Source: Linnemannia schmuckeri (taxonomy: Eukaryota; Mortierellomycota; Mortierellomycetes; Mortierellales; Mortierellaceae). Taken from it: a stretch of 64,000 nucleotides of DNA. Below are positions 1-11,327 of the stretch, piece after piece (position 1 is the stretch's first letter; every line of letters starts with the position of its first letter). Location of the stretch: positions 434,001 to 498,000 of the forward strand of contig JANATG010000009.1 in NCBI GenBank assembly GCA_029449235.1, written 5' to 3'. A model generated the notes under the pieces. It saw nothing but the letters and a program-made list of their open reading frames with translations, made no database searches and had not been told where the DNA came from. A program made the translations under genes and the position numbers.

Positions 1-1
1 C

Positions 2-874
2 GGGGCCAGCTCAGGAATCGGGTCCGAACTCGCTCGTATCTACGCCAATCGACACGCACATGTCGTTCTGGTCGCCCGCAGGATGGAGCTCCTTCAGCAA
101 TTGGTTCAGGAACTCTCTTCAACTGCCAGCTCAATTCATGCTATCCAGGGAGATGTCACCTTGCCCGAGGATGTCCGTAGTATCACACTCGAGTCCCTAA
201 AGGCGCTCAACGGCAAAGTCGACACGCTCATCATTTGTGCGGGCATCATCTCTGTCCTTCCCTTTGCTGAACTCGCAGGCATCGACTCTGCCAAAACAGC
301 GATTACATCCGAATCCGATTACACCCATCTACTGCCAACTGACGCTGACAAAGCTTTGGAGACTTCGATCAGAATTATGAACGTCAACTACCATGCACCT
401 TTAAACCTTGCTAGCCATTTCCTCCCCGCACTCACACAAACCAGCACTGCAGGTAACATCATTGTCGTCTCGTCCATGGCAGGTAAGGTCGGTGCCCCTA
501 CTCGATCGATCTACTGTGCCAGCAAACATGCCGCTCAGGGGTTCTTTGACGCATTGGGCATGGAGGTCGAACGAACAGGGGTTCACGTCGGGATCGTCTC
601 ACCTGGGACAGTCGCCACGGATCTCCGCCAGTCTGCTGTGGATCTTCCCAAAGCAGAGGCAATATCAACAAGTTCAGCAGTCCCAGTCAAGGTGGCGGGC
701 ACCAAGAAGGGCGCGATGACGGCCAAGGCGTGTGCGGAGGGTATTGTCCGTGGATCTGATCTTCGACAGCACGAGGTCATTATGCCGTGGTTCTATCATG
801 CCAGTCTTGTTCTTCAGATTGTGAGCCCCAGTCTGGTACGATGGCTTGCCAAGAAGAAGTACGGCTACCTGTAG
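2..874 (+). CDS. Short-chain dehydrogenase/reductase, DHRS7-like, 5' partial
   Basis: NAD(P)H-dependent oxidoreductase of the classical SDR superfamily; the substrate cannot be told from sequence. The frame is open from the window edge and begins inside the Rossmann nucleotide-binding motif (GASSGIG, nt 2-22), so only a short N-terminus, perhaps 10-60 residues, is missing to the left. Further SDR marks are ICAG in place of NNAG, catalytic Ser in VVSSMAG, and Tyr/Lys in SIYCASK, followed by PGTVATD. The spacing fits one intact catalytic domain. The last 50 residues are hydrophobic with a basic end (AKKKYGYL), suggesting membrane association as in DHRS7/DHRS7B proteins. A 3-ketosphinganine reductase is the main alternative. 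No intron is visible in this exon. SDR family is certain; the DHRS7 assignment is tentative. Confidence 0.85.
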   Translation, partial: GASSGIGSELARIYANRHAHVVLVARRMELLQQLVQELSSTASSIHAIQGDVTLPEDVRSITLESLKALNGKVDTLIICAGIISVLPFAELAGIDSAKTAITSESDYTHLLPTDADKALETSIRIMNVNYHAPLNLASHFLPALTQTSTAGNIIVVSSMAGKVGAPTRSIYCASKHAAQGFFDALGMEVERTGVHVGIVSPGTVATDLRQSAVDLPKAEAISTSSAVPVKVAGTKKGAMTAKACAEGIVRGSDLRQHEVIMPWFYHASLVLQIVSPSLVRWLAKKKYGYL

Positions 875-1164
875 ATCCTTCTTCACTTCTTTTTAAACAA
901 TAAACATACTACCGACATCATTCTCATTGAAAGAAAGTAAAAAGACGTTGACGCCTGCTTCGCCCGACAGTGTGTGTGTGCTGTTGCCGTCTAATTGGGC
1001 ACTGGCCTTGGTCATTTTTGAAAATGTAGAGATGAATTTCATGACTGGCAAAAAAGTCAAGGCGGGAATTTCCTTTCACTCTTCAACCATCAGCCAACCA
1101 ACCTTCACTTTCATTCACCTTCGTCCTCCTTGTCATTCATTCATTCAACCCTTCGACATAAACG
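875..1164 (+). promoter_or_regulatory. Intergenic spacer and probable COG6 promoter
   Basis: This 290-nt spacer holds the 3' UTR of the dehydrogenase (AATAAA-like element near 898) and, at about 1075-1160, a pyrimidine-rich stretch with repeated CATTCA/TCATTC words ending in ACGATGAATG at the COG6 start codon. The short CT-rich leader directly before the ATG matches what precedes other genes in the window. No TATA box is obvious. Confidence 0.4.
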
Positions 1165-3819
1165 ATGAATGCAAACCCACTCAGCGCGAAGCTGACGAAA
1201 CTCCTCGCGAGCTCACTCGACGACCCAAAACTCAGGACATCCCTCACCGCCCTCTCAGAGTTCTACACTGTCAATGCCGTCAACTCGCGACACAACCTCA
1301 GGGGCGATATCGAACGACGAGGCACCGAAGTCAACTACCAGTTCCTGCGCGAACTCGAAAAAGTCAACATCGTAAAGCACGCTCTTGCCTTTCTCTCACC
1401 TTTTCGACCTGACAGAGAGAACTTTACCAAGGCGATGGGATCATCATCTCACGCGTTTGAGTAATTCATCATCTAACACTTTCTTGCTTGTTGGTCAATG
1501 AACCTTGTAGCAATTCCTGGAACTAGAGGCCGAGATGAACGAAATGAACTCGCTTTGTCAGGAAATGCAAGATCGCTTGAACTTGGCGAATGACAAGACT
1601 GTCACCTTGCTCGAGCAGACTGACGCTCTTCGGGAACAGAGGTATGATTCGCTCTTTCAGGAAGAGGCAACGTGAACACCGCTACCTTCAAGTGAACACA
1701 TGAATGACCTTAACTTCCTCCTATCCTTTCAATGAACAATAGCAACATTTGTGCGGTGCGGCAGACTATCTTGGAAGCGTTTCTGGATCGGTTTACATTG
1801 TCAGAGTCAGAGATTACGATCCTGTGCTCGACCGCTATGGATGTCACGCCTGCCTTCTTTGACGCGCTGGAACATTTGGAAAACATTCACGCCGACTGCA
1901 ACGCGCTTTTGATCACAGAGCACCAACGAGCGGGGTACGTCTATTGTTGGGGAATCATTTGAACGTTTACAGGGATGTTTCATAATCGTCTCCATCTAAC
2001 CCACCATTATTTGTCGTTAAATTATCTTAGTTTGGAGATCATGGACTCGATGAGGACGTATCGCAGCATCTCCTATGAAAAGTTGTTCCGGTGGATGCAA
2101 AATGAATGCAGGACAATGAGTCGACCAGACGGGATGATGGAGGTTCGGGAGGTCACCAAGAAGGCGATCCAGGCACTCAAGCAGGACGATCAATTCTTCA
2201 GGTCGATTCTGGAAGAGCTTGTTCATGTGCGACGGAATGCTATCCTCAGAGCATTCATTGATGCCTTGACAAGAGGAGGGCCTGGTGGCACACCACGACC
2301 GATCGAATTGCATGCTCACGATCCCTTGCGGTATACTGGAGACATGTTGGCATGGATCCATCAGACTGTGGCGAGTGAACGTGAGTTCTTGGAGAGTGTT
2401 CTGGGCAGCGAGCGGAAGAAGCGGGACCGTGGACAGGCAGAGATCAAGTTACCCAAGGCCAGTCCATTGCGGCTTGTCGAAAGCGATGCTACAGACGCAG
2501 AGATTGTCGACTCGCTTCTGGACAAGAACCTCGAAGGCACCGCACGACCACTCAAGGTGAGTTGCAGTGCGGCAGTTTGGATATCTGGACGTAAGTCGTG
2601 GCATAGGGAAGATTTTAACGCCTATGTCGTATTTACTTTGTAGTCGCGAGTAGAGCAGGTGCTGGTGTCGCAGGCTAACGCCATCACGGCATTTAAGATC
2701 TCAAATCTCATCAAATTCTACTCTTCGACAATTGAGAAAGCGATTGGAGCAGAGGCGGCCCTTTCCAAAACTTTGCACGAGATCTCGGACGCGTCAATGC
2801 AGGTCTTCTTTGACGCGATCGGAAAGCAATCAGCGGATCTCTTACGTCGACCCGATACTCCAGGAACAGATCTTGGACCACCCCCGGCCATGAAGGAGAC
2901 TGTGCTTCAACTGAAGGAGATCATGAAATCGTTCGATACATCCTTTATCCAAGTCGACGAGGGCAACAAAGACTTTGCACCTATCCTGAGCGCTGTGATC
3001 GATCCACTCTTTCAGATGTGCGAGATCGGCGCCGCTCACTTGAGTGCCTTTAACAGAGCCATTTACATGATGAACTGTCTTCACTATGTCCAGGTGCGAT
3101 TTACCGGGGTTTTTGGTTTTGCTGTTGACATCAGCGTACATTGCTGAACACCCTTTACTGACTCATTTCGCTTACTTGCTTTGCAACTGATACTAGACGG
3201 TGCTCGTATACCCATTCACAAAACACAAAGTGGAAGACCTTGAGAAGCAAGTCCAAGATTATGTTGACACTATTGTCGATGAACAGGTAAACAATTGAAC
3301 TAATTGCTCTGGTTACAACGTGTTGGTCTTCGATGTCTGGTTTCTGACCCTTCACTATTTTCATCGAATTTATAGCATATTGTGCTGCTTAAGCAGTCTG
3401 GTATCGCACCAATAATACAGGCCATGGAGACTAAGGATGAAAGGGTAAGGCAGTTTACAATAGTCGTTGACAATGGTTGACCTCATGTTTGCGATCAGTT
3501 GAACTTACATGAAATTTGATTATGACAATAATAGACACCATTGTCGTTGGTGCCAGGCATGGATGCAATGTCAATCTCTGCTATTTTATCGCGTCTGGAC
3601 CACTTTTTGGGATCGGTGACCTTGGATTTGTCGTCGTGGCTGTCGAAGATTGTATCGTCGAGGCTGGCCAAGACGATTAGTACACAGAACGTGAAGATGT
3701 TTGTGGATGCGTACCGACGTCTGTGCCAGGCTGTTGAGGATCCCAAGAACCAGTACGAATTCCCGGCGACTATCCTAGTGCGCACAGCAGACGATGTGGA
3801 GGACCTCCTAGTCGATTAA
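1165..3819 (+). CDS. COG6: Conserved oligomeric Golgi complex subunit 6
   Basis: Subunit of lobe B of the COG tethering complex, which captures intra-Golgi retrograde vesicles and keeps glycosylation enzymes in place. Eight exons join in frame: 1165-1371, 1511-1641, 1743-1934, 2031-2556, 2644-3093, 3197-3286, 3376-3444, 3535-3819, giving 649 residues, the usual COG6 length. Recognisable family blocks are RRNLRGDIE-like RHNLRGDIERRG near residue 50, a predicted N-terminal coiled coil (about 65-115), then YEKLFRWMQNECRT, FIDALTRGGPGGTPRPIE and LRYTGDMLAWIHQ in exon 4. The helical C-terminal bundle follows, ending ILVRTADDVEDLLVD. The start codon is the first ATG after the CT-rich leader and precedes the first conserved block by about 50 residues. 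All junctions are GT-AG. No damage seen. Confidence 0.95.
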
Positions 3820-4151
3820 TAGAGACCCTAGACCGGCAAAAAATTAAAGAAAAAAATGTGCCTTATCAATTCCTGTGGCTGAGCGAATTTTTATGTTTTG
3901 GTTCATTTTTTGCCTCCCTGGGCTAATAAGAAGTCGCTTTGTTCTGTTTGAGGGTTTGCATTTCTCTTTCTTCTTTTCCACGACTGTTCACTTCTCGCAT
4001 CAGACTCGCATTCGACTCTCAGCAATCTCAGCAAGGACAAAGGACAAGGACGAGTTTTTTTTGGTCGGGATATAACAAAGGGATCTCATCAGACCACCAC
4101 CATCACACAACACCTCTTTTTTTTCTCTCCTTCACATTACATATCAATAAC
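3820..4151 (+). promoter_or_regulatory. COG6 3' UTR and RPC31 promoter
   Basis: A 332-nt spacer between two same-strand genes. An A-rich stretch at 3838-3856 (AAAAAATTAAAGAAAAAAA) is a likely polyadenylation region for COG6. From about 3960 the plus strand turns pyrimidine-rich (TTTCTCTTTCTTCTTTTCC), with a second CT tract at 4112-4130 shortly before the RPC31 ATG. No other coding frame is supported. Confidence 0.4.
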
Positions 4152-5427
4152 ATGTCTCGCGGCGGAGGACGTGGAGGCGGACGCGGTGGCGGACGTGGCG
4201 GTGGACGTGGCGGAGGAGTACCAGGCATCCAGACCTTCGGACCTGATGCCATCCAAGCAACCTTCAAGAATCCTGGCGAGACCTACCCTGTAAGCCTATT
4301 GCTCGGGAAAATAACACTTCGTGTCGAACTAGATCGAACACTTGGATCAGTATTACAACCCAGAGAGGTTATGACTCACCGTTGTCATTTTTCTGTCCAA
4401 ATTGTGGTAGGATATCATCTTGCCAGTCGCAAGGCCACCCACGGACGAAGAAGGAGAGATGTATATTGCCATGAAGAAGCTGCAGGAGACATTATATTCG
4501 AGCCCATATTATCTCACAGAACCCAAAAAGCCAGGCGGTAGGGAATCAGGACTCGCGAACAGTTCTTGTTTATCTTTCTGACGGCATTGGAAAAGTTCAA
4601 TTGGTCAGGGAAGGGCAGGCATGAGAGTTGTGACTAATGGTTGTCATTTTTCTGTTATTATAGCCATTACAAGGTACACGGATCGGTACCATCAGGACCA
4701 TGCAGCAAAGAGACCTAAACTGGACACCGTCAAATCAAGTAAGCATTCGATTTGAGTGCAAGAAGAAGGCGCTATTGGACCTGCAACAATTCGGGCTGTA
4801 GAGTCATAGTGGATGCATTTTGGATCTGACTGCGGCAGAAATTTACTGTTGGCACTGACATAAATTCTTTCCTGCTTCCCTGTGGTACCGATAGACAAAT
4901 CTTTCTTCCCTGATGAACTTCATTCGATTCTGGATCCTAAGACGATCACCAGTACGTGGAACGGACTAATTTGTGTTTTCGGGATATGAGCAGGACTTGC
5001 AGGAGGCTGGGCAGCGTTGTGTTTTGCTTATACTTTATCGATTTTGACATCCTCCAAATTCTGTTTACTACAACTACTTTAGAAAAAAGAACAATCAACC
5101 AAAAGTACGACATCAGCAAGATCGACGAGAACGAGGAAGACGGTGAAGCAGAGATCGACCCCGAGACTGGCCTGCCCAAGAAGACAGTAAGTCGCTTTGT
5201 TGTGTGTTACTTTGAAGGCACCTTTGTGTGTGCTCGCTATCATGATTACTGACATGATTGCTTTTTATGACTTTATGACTTGATAGGGCGATGGTGAGGA
5301 TGGACTTGAGGAGGAAGAGTACGAGGACGAGGAAGACGAGGACGACAACGATTATGGCGAGAACTACTTTGATAACGGAGAGGGAGACGATGATGATGGA
5401 GACGATGGCGATGGTGGCGATTACTAG
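4152..5427 (+). CDS. RPC31: DNA-directed RNA polymerase III subunit RPC31/RPC7
   Basis: Pol III-specific subunit of the RPC3/RPC6/RPC7 heterotrimer, which helps the enzyme engage promoters of tRNA, 5S and U6 genes in the nucleus. Six exons join in frame: 4152-4289, 4411-4537, 4664-4738, 4895-4951, 5083-5186, 5287-5427 (213 residues; human RPC7 about 220, yeast Rpc31 251). The N-terminus is five RGGG units, comparable to the Gly/Arg-rich start of yeast Rpc31. Next comes the family block (EEGEMYIAMKKLQETLYSSP, then RYTDRYHQ), a proline/lysine middle, and a very acidic tail with the diagnostic NDYGENYFDNGEGDDDD, matching the YxxxYF(D/N)NG pattern of the family. A Pol III tRNA gene lies in the same window at 15832-15901. 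Identification rests on motif order, with no damage seen. Confidence 0.88.
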
Positions 5428-5672
5428 TATGAAGAATAGTCCCGATAACATTTCTTTGACGACGCATAATACAACATTTTCCTTTCTTGCATACCAAACA
5501 CCAATCAACACTGGACGTGTATAAAAAGGCTAAAAAAAATTGCCACCAAAATAATTCCGATCAATTTTTCGCCTGTGTGACTGGTTCATGCTTTTTTTTC
5601 CATTTCAGGTCCTCGTCCTCGGGTTTCCGCTGATCAACTCCCTTTCTCCTTTTCCCCACATTCCTCAAAGAA

Positions 5673-8600
5673 ATGCTCCGCGGATGGAAAGTTGACTCAT
5701 GTCTCCGCGCAGGAGTGAAGACTCGTACACTTTCAGGATGCAGTACCGCCATCTCCCCTAATAGGAGCCATGGACAAGCCCGTCAGATCCATCAACACTT
5801 CTCTCGTGCCTCATTCCTCCTTTCGCGATCCAACAACATCTCTTCACCCTCAGCTGCGGGACACACCTCGTACGCGTACGCGTATGCACAGCTTCGTTAC
5901 CTTCGCCAAATGACCACCCCGGAGTTGAGGAGGGATTTTACAGAATTCTTTGTCAAGGAGCATGGACATACGTCAGTCAAGAGTTCGAGTCTGATCCCTC
6001 ATAATGACAAGTCGTTGATGTTCACTAACGCAGGTACTGCTCACACACTTAAGTGACTTGAAGTGGATCTTTCCTCGTAATATGAAGAGCCAGGACAGGG
6101 CTGAAATTTGGTGAACACTAAAAACTTACACGCTGGTTTGCTTCCTATCCGTAGGTATGGTACAGTTCAAGGAGTATTTCAGGAACCCAGCAGTGGCCCC
6201 CTTCAAACAGGCGACCAGTATTCAAAAATGCATGCGCGCAGGAGGAAAGCACAACGATCTGGATAATGTCGGATACACGCCTAGGCATCACACCTTCTTT
6301 GAGATGTTGGGTAACTTTTCATTTGGAGAGTACTCTAAGAGTAAAGCTATCCAGATGGCGTGGAGGTTCTTGACAGAGGTTATCAAGTTGCCCAAGGACC
6401 GCCTTCGTGTCACGTAAGGATCTTTGTGCCGTCATTTTTATAGGACGTGAATGTACCACACATGAACAGGATATATGGTTTAATGGCCAAGAACTCATAT
6501 TTCTTTTGTTTGACGGATAAATAGGGTGCTGGCGTCAGACCAGGAATCGTACGAACTGTGGAGAGATCAGGAAGGAGTGCCCGAGGACAGGATCATCCGC
6601 AGTGGTGCCAAGGACAACTTCTGGACAATGGGCGAAGGAGCAGGACCCTGTGGACCTTGTACAGAGATCTTTTGGGATACTCTGAACGATGATTTGGGTG
6701 AGGACCGGTGGCTCGAGATCTGGAACCTGGTCTTTATGCAGCACTACAGAAATGACCAAGGAGAGCTGGAGAACTTGCCGATTGTGTGTGTGGATACTGG
6801 GATGGGATTGGAGAGATTGGCGGCGGTTGTGCAGAACAAGGAGAATAACTTTGAGACGGATGTGTTTGCACCCATGTTTGAGGGACTTCATAAAATCATG
6901 ACTGAGGCTGGCATTGAGGTAGGCGCCGGGACAAGAGAGCTTATGTGTTGTCATTTTTTGAGACATCCCCGCGGAACATGTGCCCTAACTCGACAATTTG
7001 CTGCTTATAGTCGTCTCGGGATATCAATGCCACACCTCATAAGAAGATCATCGTCGACCACCTCCGTGCCATGAGTTTCCTAATTGCTGACGGAGTTATC
7101 CCCAGGTAACTATCAATTCTTGTGAATCACATATGCCAGGATAGAATGCTTTGACTCATTAATTAACAACGAAACTATATCCTTTCTATCCGTGCCTAGC
7201 AATGTGGGGCGTGGATATGTACTCAGGAGGATTATCAGACGCGCACTTCGCTCAGGAAATCAACTGGGATTCACAAGTACGTCTCTCACTTGAGGTTGGC
7301 GTTATTGACGAAACTGGATCGCGTTCCCAGAACTAGGCTAACATACGAGTATGACCTTATTGCTTTTGCTTATAGAGCCATTCATGACGGAACTGTACCC
7401 ATATCTTCTGGAATCGTTCAATGATGGATCGTATCCTGACATGGAGGCAAGACAGGATCCCATCAAGGACGTCATTCGGCAGGAGGAGGAGATCTTTATG
7501 AGTACATTGTCCAAGGGTCTGGCGCTCCTGGAACCAGTCTTCAAGCAGAAGGACCTCTCTGGTGCCAAGCAAGTCCCCGCTGACATCGCCTTCAAGTTGT
7601 ACGACACTTTTGGATTCCCCCTGGATCTCACTGTTTTGATTGCAGAGGAGCGTGAATGGACGGTAGATCTGGTCGCTGTCGAGGCTTTGAAGCAGAAGCA
7701 GAGGGAACAAGGACGAGCTTCATGGAAGGCAGGATCTAGTTTGGTGCTTGCCAAAGCACAAGAGTGGAAAGAGCAGGGCATCTTCCCTACCTTCTCTGGA
7801 TACCACCGTGACATGTTGACAGGCCAGTCTTCGACCGTCTTGGCAGCTCAGAGCACGGATGACGGCACAGGAGACATGATTCTGTCGATTGAGCCTTGTC
7901 CGTTCTATGGGCTCGGAGGTGGACAGAGCCCTGATACGGGATCAATTACTTTGGCCAATGGTAGTGAGTGGCGTGTTGTTGATGTGTTTTCACCCTATGA
8001 GCGTGGCCTCGCAATCCGCGTACAGGCTATTGCTGAGGAAACTGCGCTGGAGGAGGATCTTCTGTGTATGCACAAGGGATTCAAATTGACTACGTTTGTC
8101 GATGCGAAGCGGAGAGAGGGCGTTGCAGCTCACCATAGCGCCACCCACCTGTTGAACGCTGCTTTGAGAAAAACCCTCGGAAAAGCCATCATGCAAGCTG
8201 GTAAGAGCCTTGCCGTTTCGTGTTTTAGAGCTTTGTTGTTCATTTCGCAGTCAACGCGTACTGCTTCCTAACGATATTGGTCTCTCGTGTGAATTGTAGG
8301 TTCGCTGGTGGAACCTGAACGCCTTCGTTTCGATTTTACACATGGAAAGCCTATTGATCAGAACCAGATCAAGGAAATTGAGGATTGGATCAACTCTACT
8401 GCTCTTCAGAGCGTACAGCCCGTCATCAAAGTACGTTTTTCATCGTTGGCATATACTTGGACGAACATTTACTAAAGGAGATGGCTTAACTGACGGATAT
8501 ATTTTTCTTTCGGCTGTAGGAATACCCACTTCAGAAGGCAATTGACATGGGGTCAATAGCTGTGTTCTCTGAAAAGTACGGCGAGGTGGTCCGCGTTGTC

Positions 8601-9538
8601 GACGTAAGTGCCTTATGGGGATGAAAATGAGTTGAGTTAATTTTTTTCGTCAAGCGACATGCGCTAATGCATCATATCTTTACTTCCACTCATGTAGTTC
8701 CCTAAGGTGTCAATGGAGTTGTGCGGAGGTACTCATGTAGAGGATCTCTCCAAAATCTATCCCTTCAAGATTCTGTCAGAAGGATCCGTTGCTGCTGGTA
8801 AGTGAACCGTCAACTCTTATGGCTGAAAGTTATTGTGTGCTTATGGCTACGGGTTGTTGTCCATGACCCGAGAGAGTGAATGAGAGCTGATCTGAATACA
8901 TAATTTGTATTTTGTTCCTCTGACGAATAGGCACGAGGAGAATTGAGGCGGCAGTTGGAAAGTCAGCATCACAGTTCTTGATTGAGCAGGATCGGATGGT
9001 GTCACGGCTGAACCAGGAGCTCAAGTCGTATGCCACCAGTGCAGGTAACGGCCTTGACCTCAAGGTCAACAAGATGAAAGACCATGTCTCTGACATTTCA
9101 CGACAATACACCCGCCTTCTTGAGAAACTGGTCAAGATTCCTGCCGCTCCTATCTCTCAGGGCACCATTGATCTTGGCGCATCCTTGAACCCTGCAGGAA
9201 GGAGTGGGATCCCTGTGAAGGTGCACCAGTTGGATTCTGATATCCAGGACCAAGAGTTTTATTCGAAAAAGGCCAATTGGTTAAAGGAGCAGGATCCTGA
9301 GGCGATGCATGTGTTAGTCTGGGATGAGAATATATTGGTTACGCTGGATCAGAAGCTGTTTCCCAAGATGCATGCTGGTAAAGTTTTGAAGGCACTTTTG
9401 GAGCAGGTTGGGGGTGGTAAGGGAGGTGGACAGCCTCAGCTTGCGAGGGGTAAGATTATGACGACGACTAGTGGTAGTGGTGATGGTGGTGGAAGTAGTC
9501 CAGTGGATAGACTTGTAAGTCTTGTCCAGTCTTCATAG
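5673..9538 (+). CDS. Alanyl-tRNA synthetase, bacterial/organellar type, predicted mitochondrial
   Basis: Class II synthetase that charges tRNA-Ala and clears misacylated Ser/Gly. Ten exons: 5673-6033, 6155-6413, 6525-6918, 7011-7105, 7200-7276, 7376-8200, 8300-8430, 8520-8603, 8698-8797, 8931-9538, summing to 977 residues. Residues 1-79 are rich in Arg/Ser/His with almost no acidic residues, a mitochondrial presequence. Met80 (nt 5910) begins the catalytic core MTTPELRRDF. Core signatures are AGGKHNDLDNVG, HHTFFEMLGNFSFG (about residue 166), GPCGPCTEIF, and DTGMGLERLAAV. The editing domain has both metal-binding halves, HHSATH (about 648) and CGGTH (about 750). The C-terminal DHHA1/C-Ala part ends with GGKGGGQPQLARG. 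The sequence follows the bacterial pattern (RHHTFFEMLGNFSF, WRDQEGVPEDRIIR) rather than the eukaryotic cytosolic one. It may also serve the cytosol through the second AUG, as yeast ALA1 does by alternative starts. Confidence 0.93.
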
Positions 9539-11327
9539 TTCATATTTTGTATTTAAAAATTCGTTTAGCATGGTATTAAGTTAACTTTTAATCGAAGGCA
9601 GGAAAAAGCAAATATTTCACTGGATGGAGATAAGATTGAAATGGAAGCACAAGAAAGAAAAAAAGGGGAACTTAGCTGCTTCTGTTATGAAAAAATTGGT
9701 GGCAACTTAAATTTTACTTCTTGAGAGCAGTAAGACGAGGCGCGTACGGAAATTGAATAGACACACTCAACGCGAAATGACATCTTTTTTTTAAATGTGG
9801 AGTGTGTTTGCATCTACACTACCATCCATATCTCTTTTGTTTTTCCCTAGCGTGAATAGATTGTTGGGAGAAAAAAAGTCGAACGTTGACTTGAGAGCAT
9901 TGAAGTGAACAAGGGCAAAAAAAAAAGTTTGATTTAATGATGTAAAAAAAGTATGAAAAATAAGGACGACGCCGACAGTTTGATTTGCTGAGTTTCTTCT
10001 CCCTTGAACCCCCTCGGACTGATGGGACAGGAGGGTTGATCTTGCGAATGAGGGTTGGTCGTTTTCAACCCTCCCCCCTCCTGCCTTCAGATAGTTAGAT
10101 AGAGGGGGGTATCGAGTGAGCTTTGTCCAAGGTAATCGATGGTATGTGAGGCCCAAGTGGGGCCTTTTGAGATTTTGGAAGCCAGTGTCCGGCTAGAGTA
10201 GAAAAGAAGGAAATAGAGGGCTGTGTTGATGTTAGTCCGTCTACTCTGCTACTTTTTTTTTGGTCTGAAACACGACAGGCATATATGTTTTTGGTGGGAT
10301 AATTTACCAGTGAGCCAAATACTCGGTATTACCATCATCCTCCACCCATGAGTGGCAGGAAAGGTGGAGGAAAGGGGGGTAAAGCAGGGTCCATGATAGG
10401 ATCCTGTTGGGGTGGGCCCATAGTAGGACCCCTTTTGGAGGAGGAGGTTGGATCCCAGGTGAGGCCCCTCTCGGTATGGATAGATAAGATGCCCGACTAA
10501 AAGTGAACAAAGGAGCAAAGTGAGAGATAGAGGAATAGACGATAATGCTGGTTACCTCCATCTTTTGGATGCAACCATGAAAAAAAAATATGTCAAACAA
10601 GAGCAGTGGATTGTGTTTCTTGAGAGTTACTTTGTCCCAGGACATCTTGAATATCCCCTCCCTTCCTTCCCACGGTATAGAGTTAAAATGGAGCTATGGG
10701 CATGTAAAGATAAAGGATTGAAAGCCCCCAGTGGGAGGTTTTGGAGGGACAGGCCCAGAGGTCAAGCCCTTCCCTGGTAGGATATTCTAAAGGTGCCCAG
10801 GGTCGGCAATGTAAAACGCAAAGTGGAGAGAAAGATATCTGAAATCTGCATTTGCTTTTTTTTCTCGTGTTTTTTTTTGTGCTTTAAAAGACTGCCAGTT
10901 CGGCCATGCATTTGTACCTTATGTCGGACACTAAGTGGTATCCTCTGTCCACCCACCTTGGTGTAGTGGTACGGGGGTATAGGAAATAGATCCAGGAGTT
11001 ACAAAGCCTCGCAAAAGGTATGGGAAGGGAGAGGTCATAGTGGTGGGCCACTCCCTTGTGAGATATCTTGTAGAGAAGATTGTCCAACTACCTAGGTAGA
11101 GATATAATGGATATTAGCAGTGTATTTATCTGTGCGATGGACAAACATTCCTTTTTTGCGGATGTCACATACAAACAAGGACGGATCTGATTCTTCCTAA
11201 ACTCAACAACCGCCTTAATCGTCCTTGAACCCGAAACATTTTCCGAACGAGGCCCTCGCGAACCCAATAAAAGCAATCCTAGCACGCTGCGACTTCGCCT
11301 CCCTGGCAAATTCCTGGACAACCTTCT
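9539..11327. other. Gene-poor spacer
   Basis: About 1.8 kb downstream of the synthetase. I see the AT-rich 3' UTR (to about 9680), short A and T runs, and G/C-rich patches near 10010-10110 and 10320-10460 with words such as GGAGGAGG and CCTCCCCTT. Frames of up to about 120 codons exist on both strands but show no recognisable domain, no family motif and poor codon character, so none is called. Confidence 0.4.

Noticed and set aside
6535..7814. Minus-strand frames of 117-158 codons within the AlaRS gene
   Set aside because: They are opposite exons with strong synthetase motifs and show no domain.
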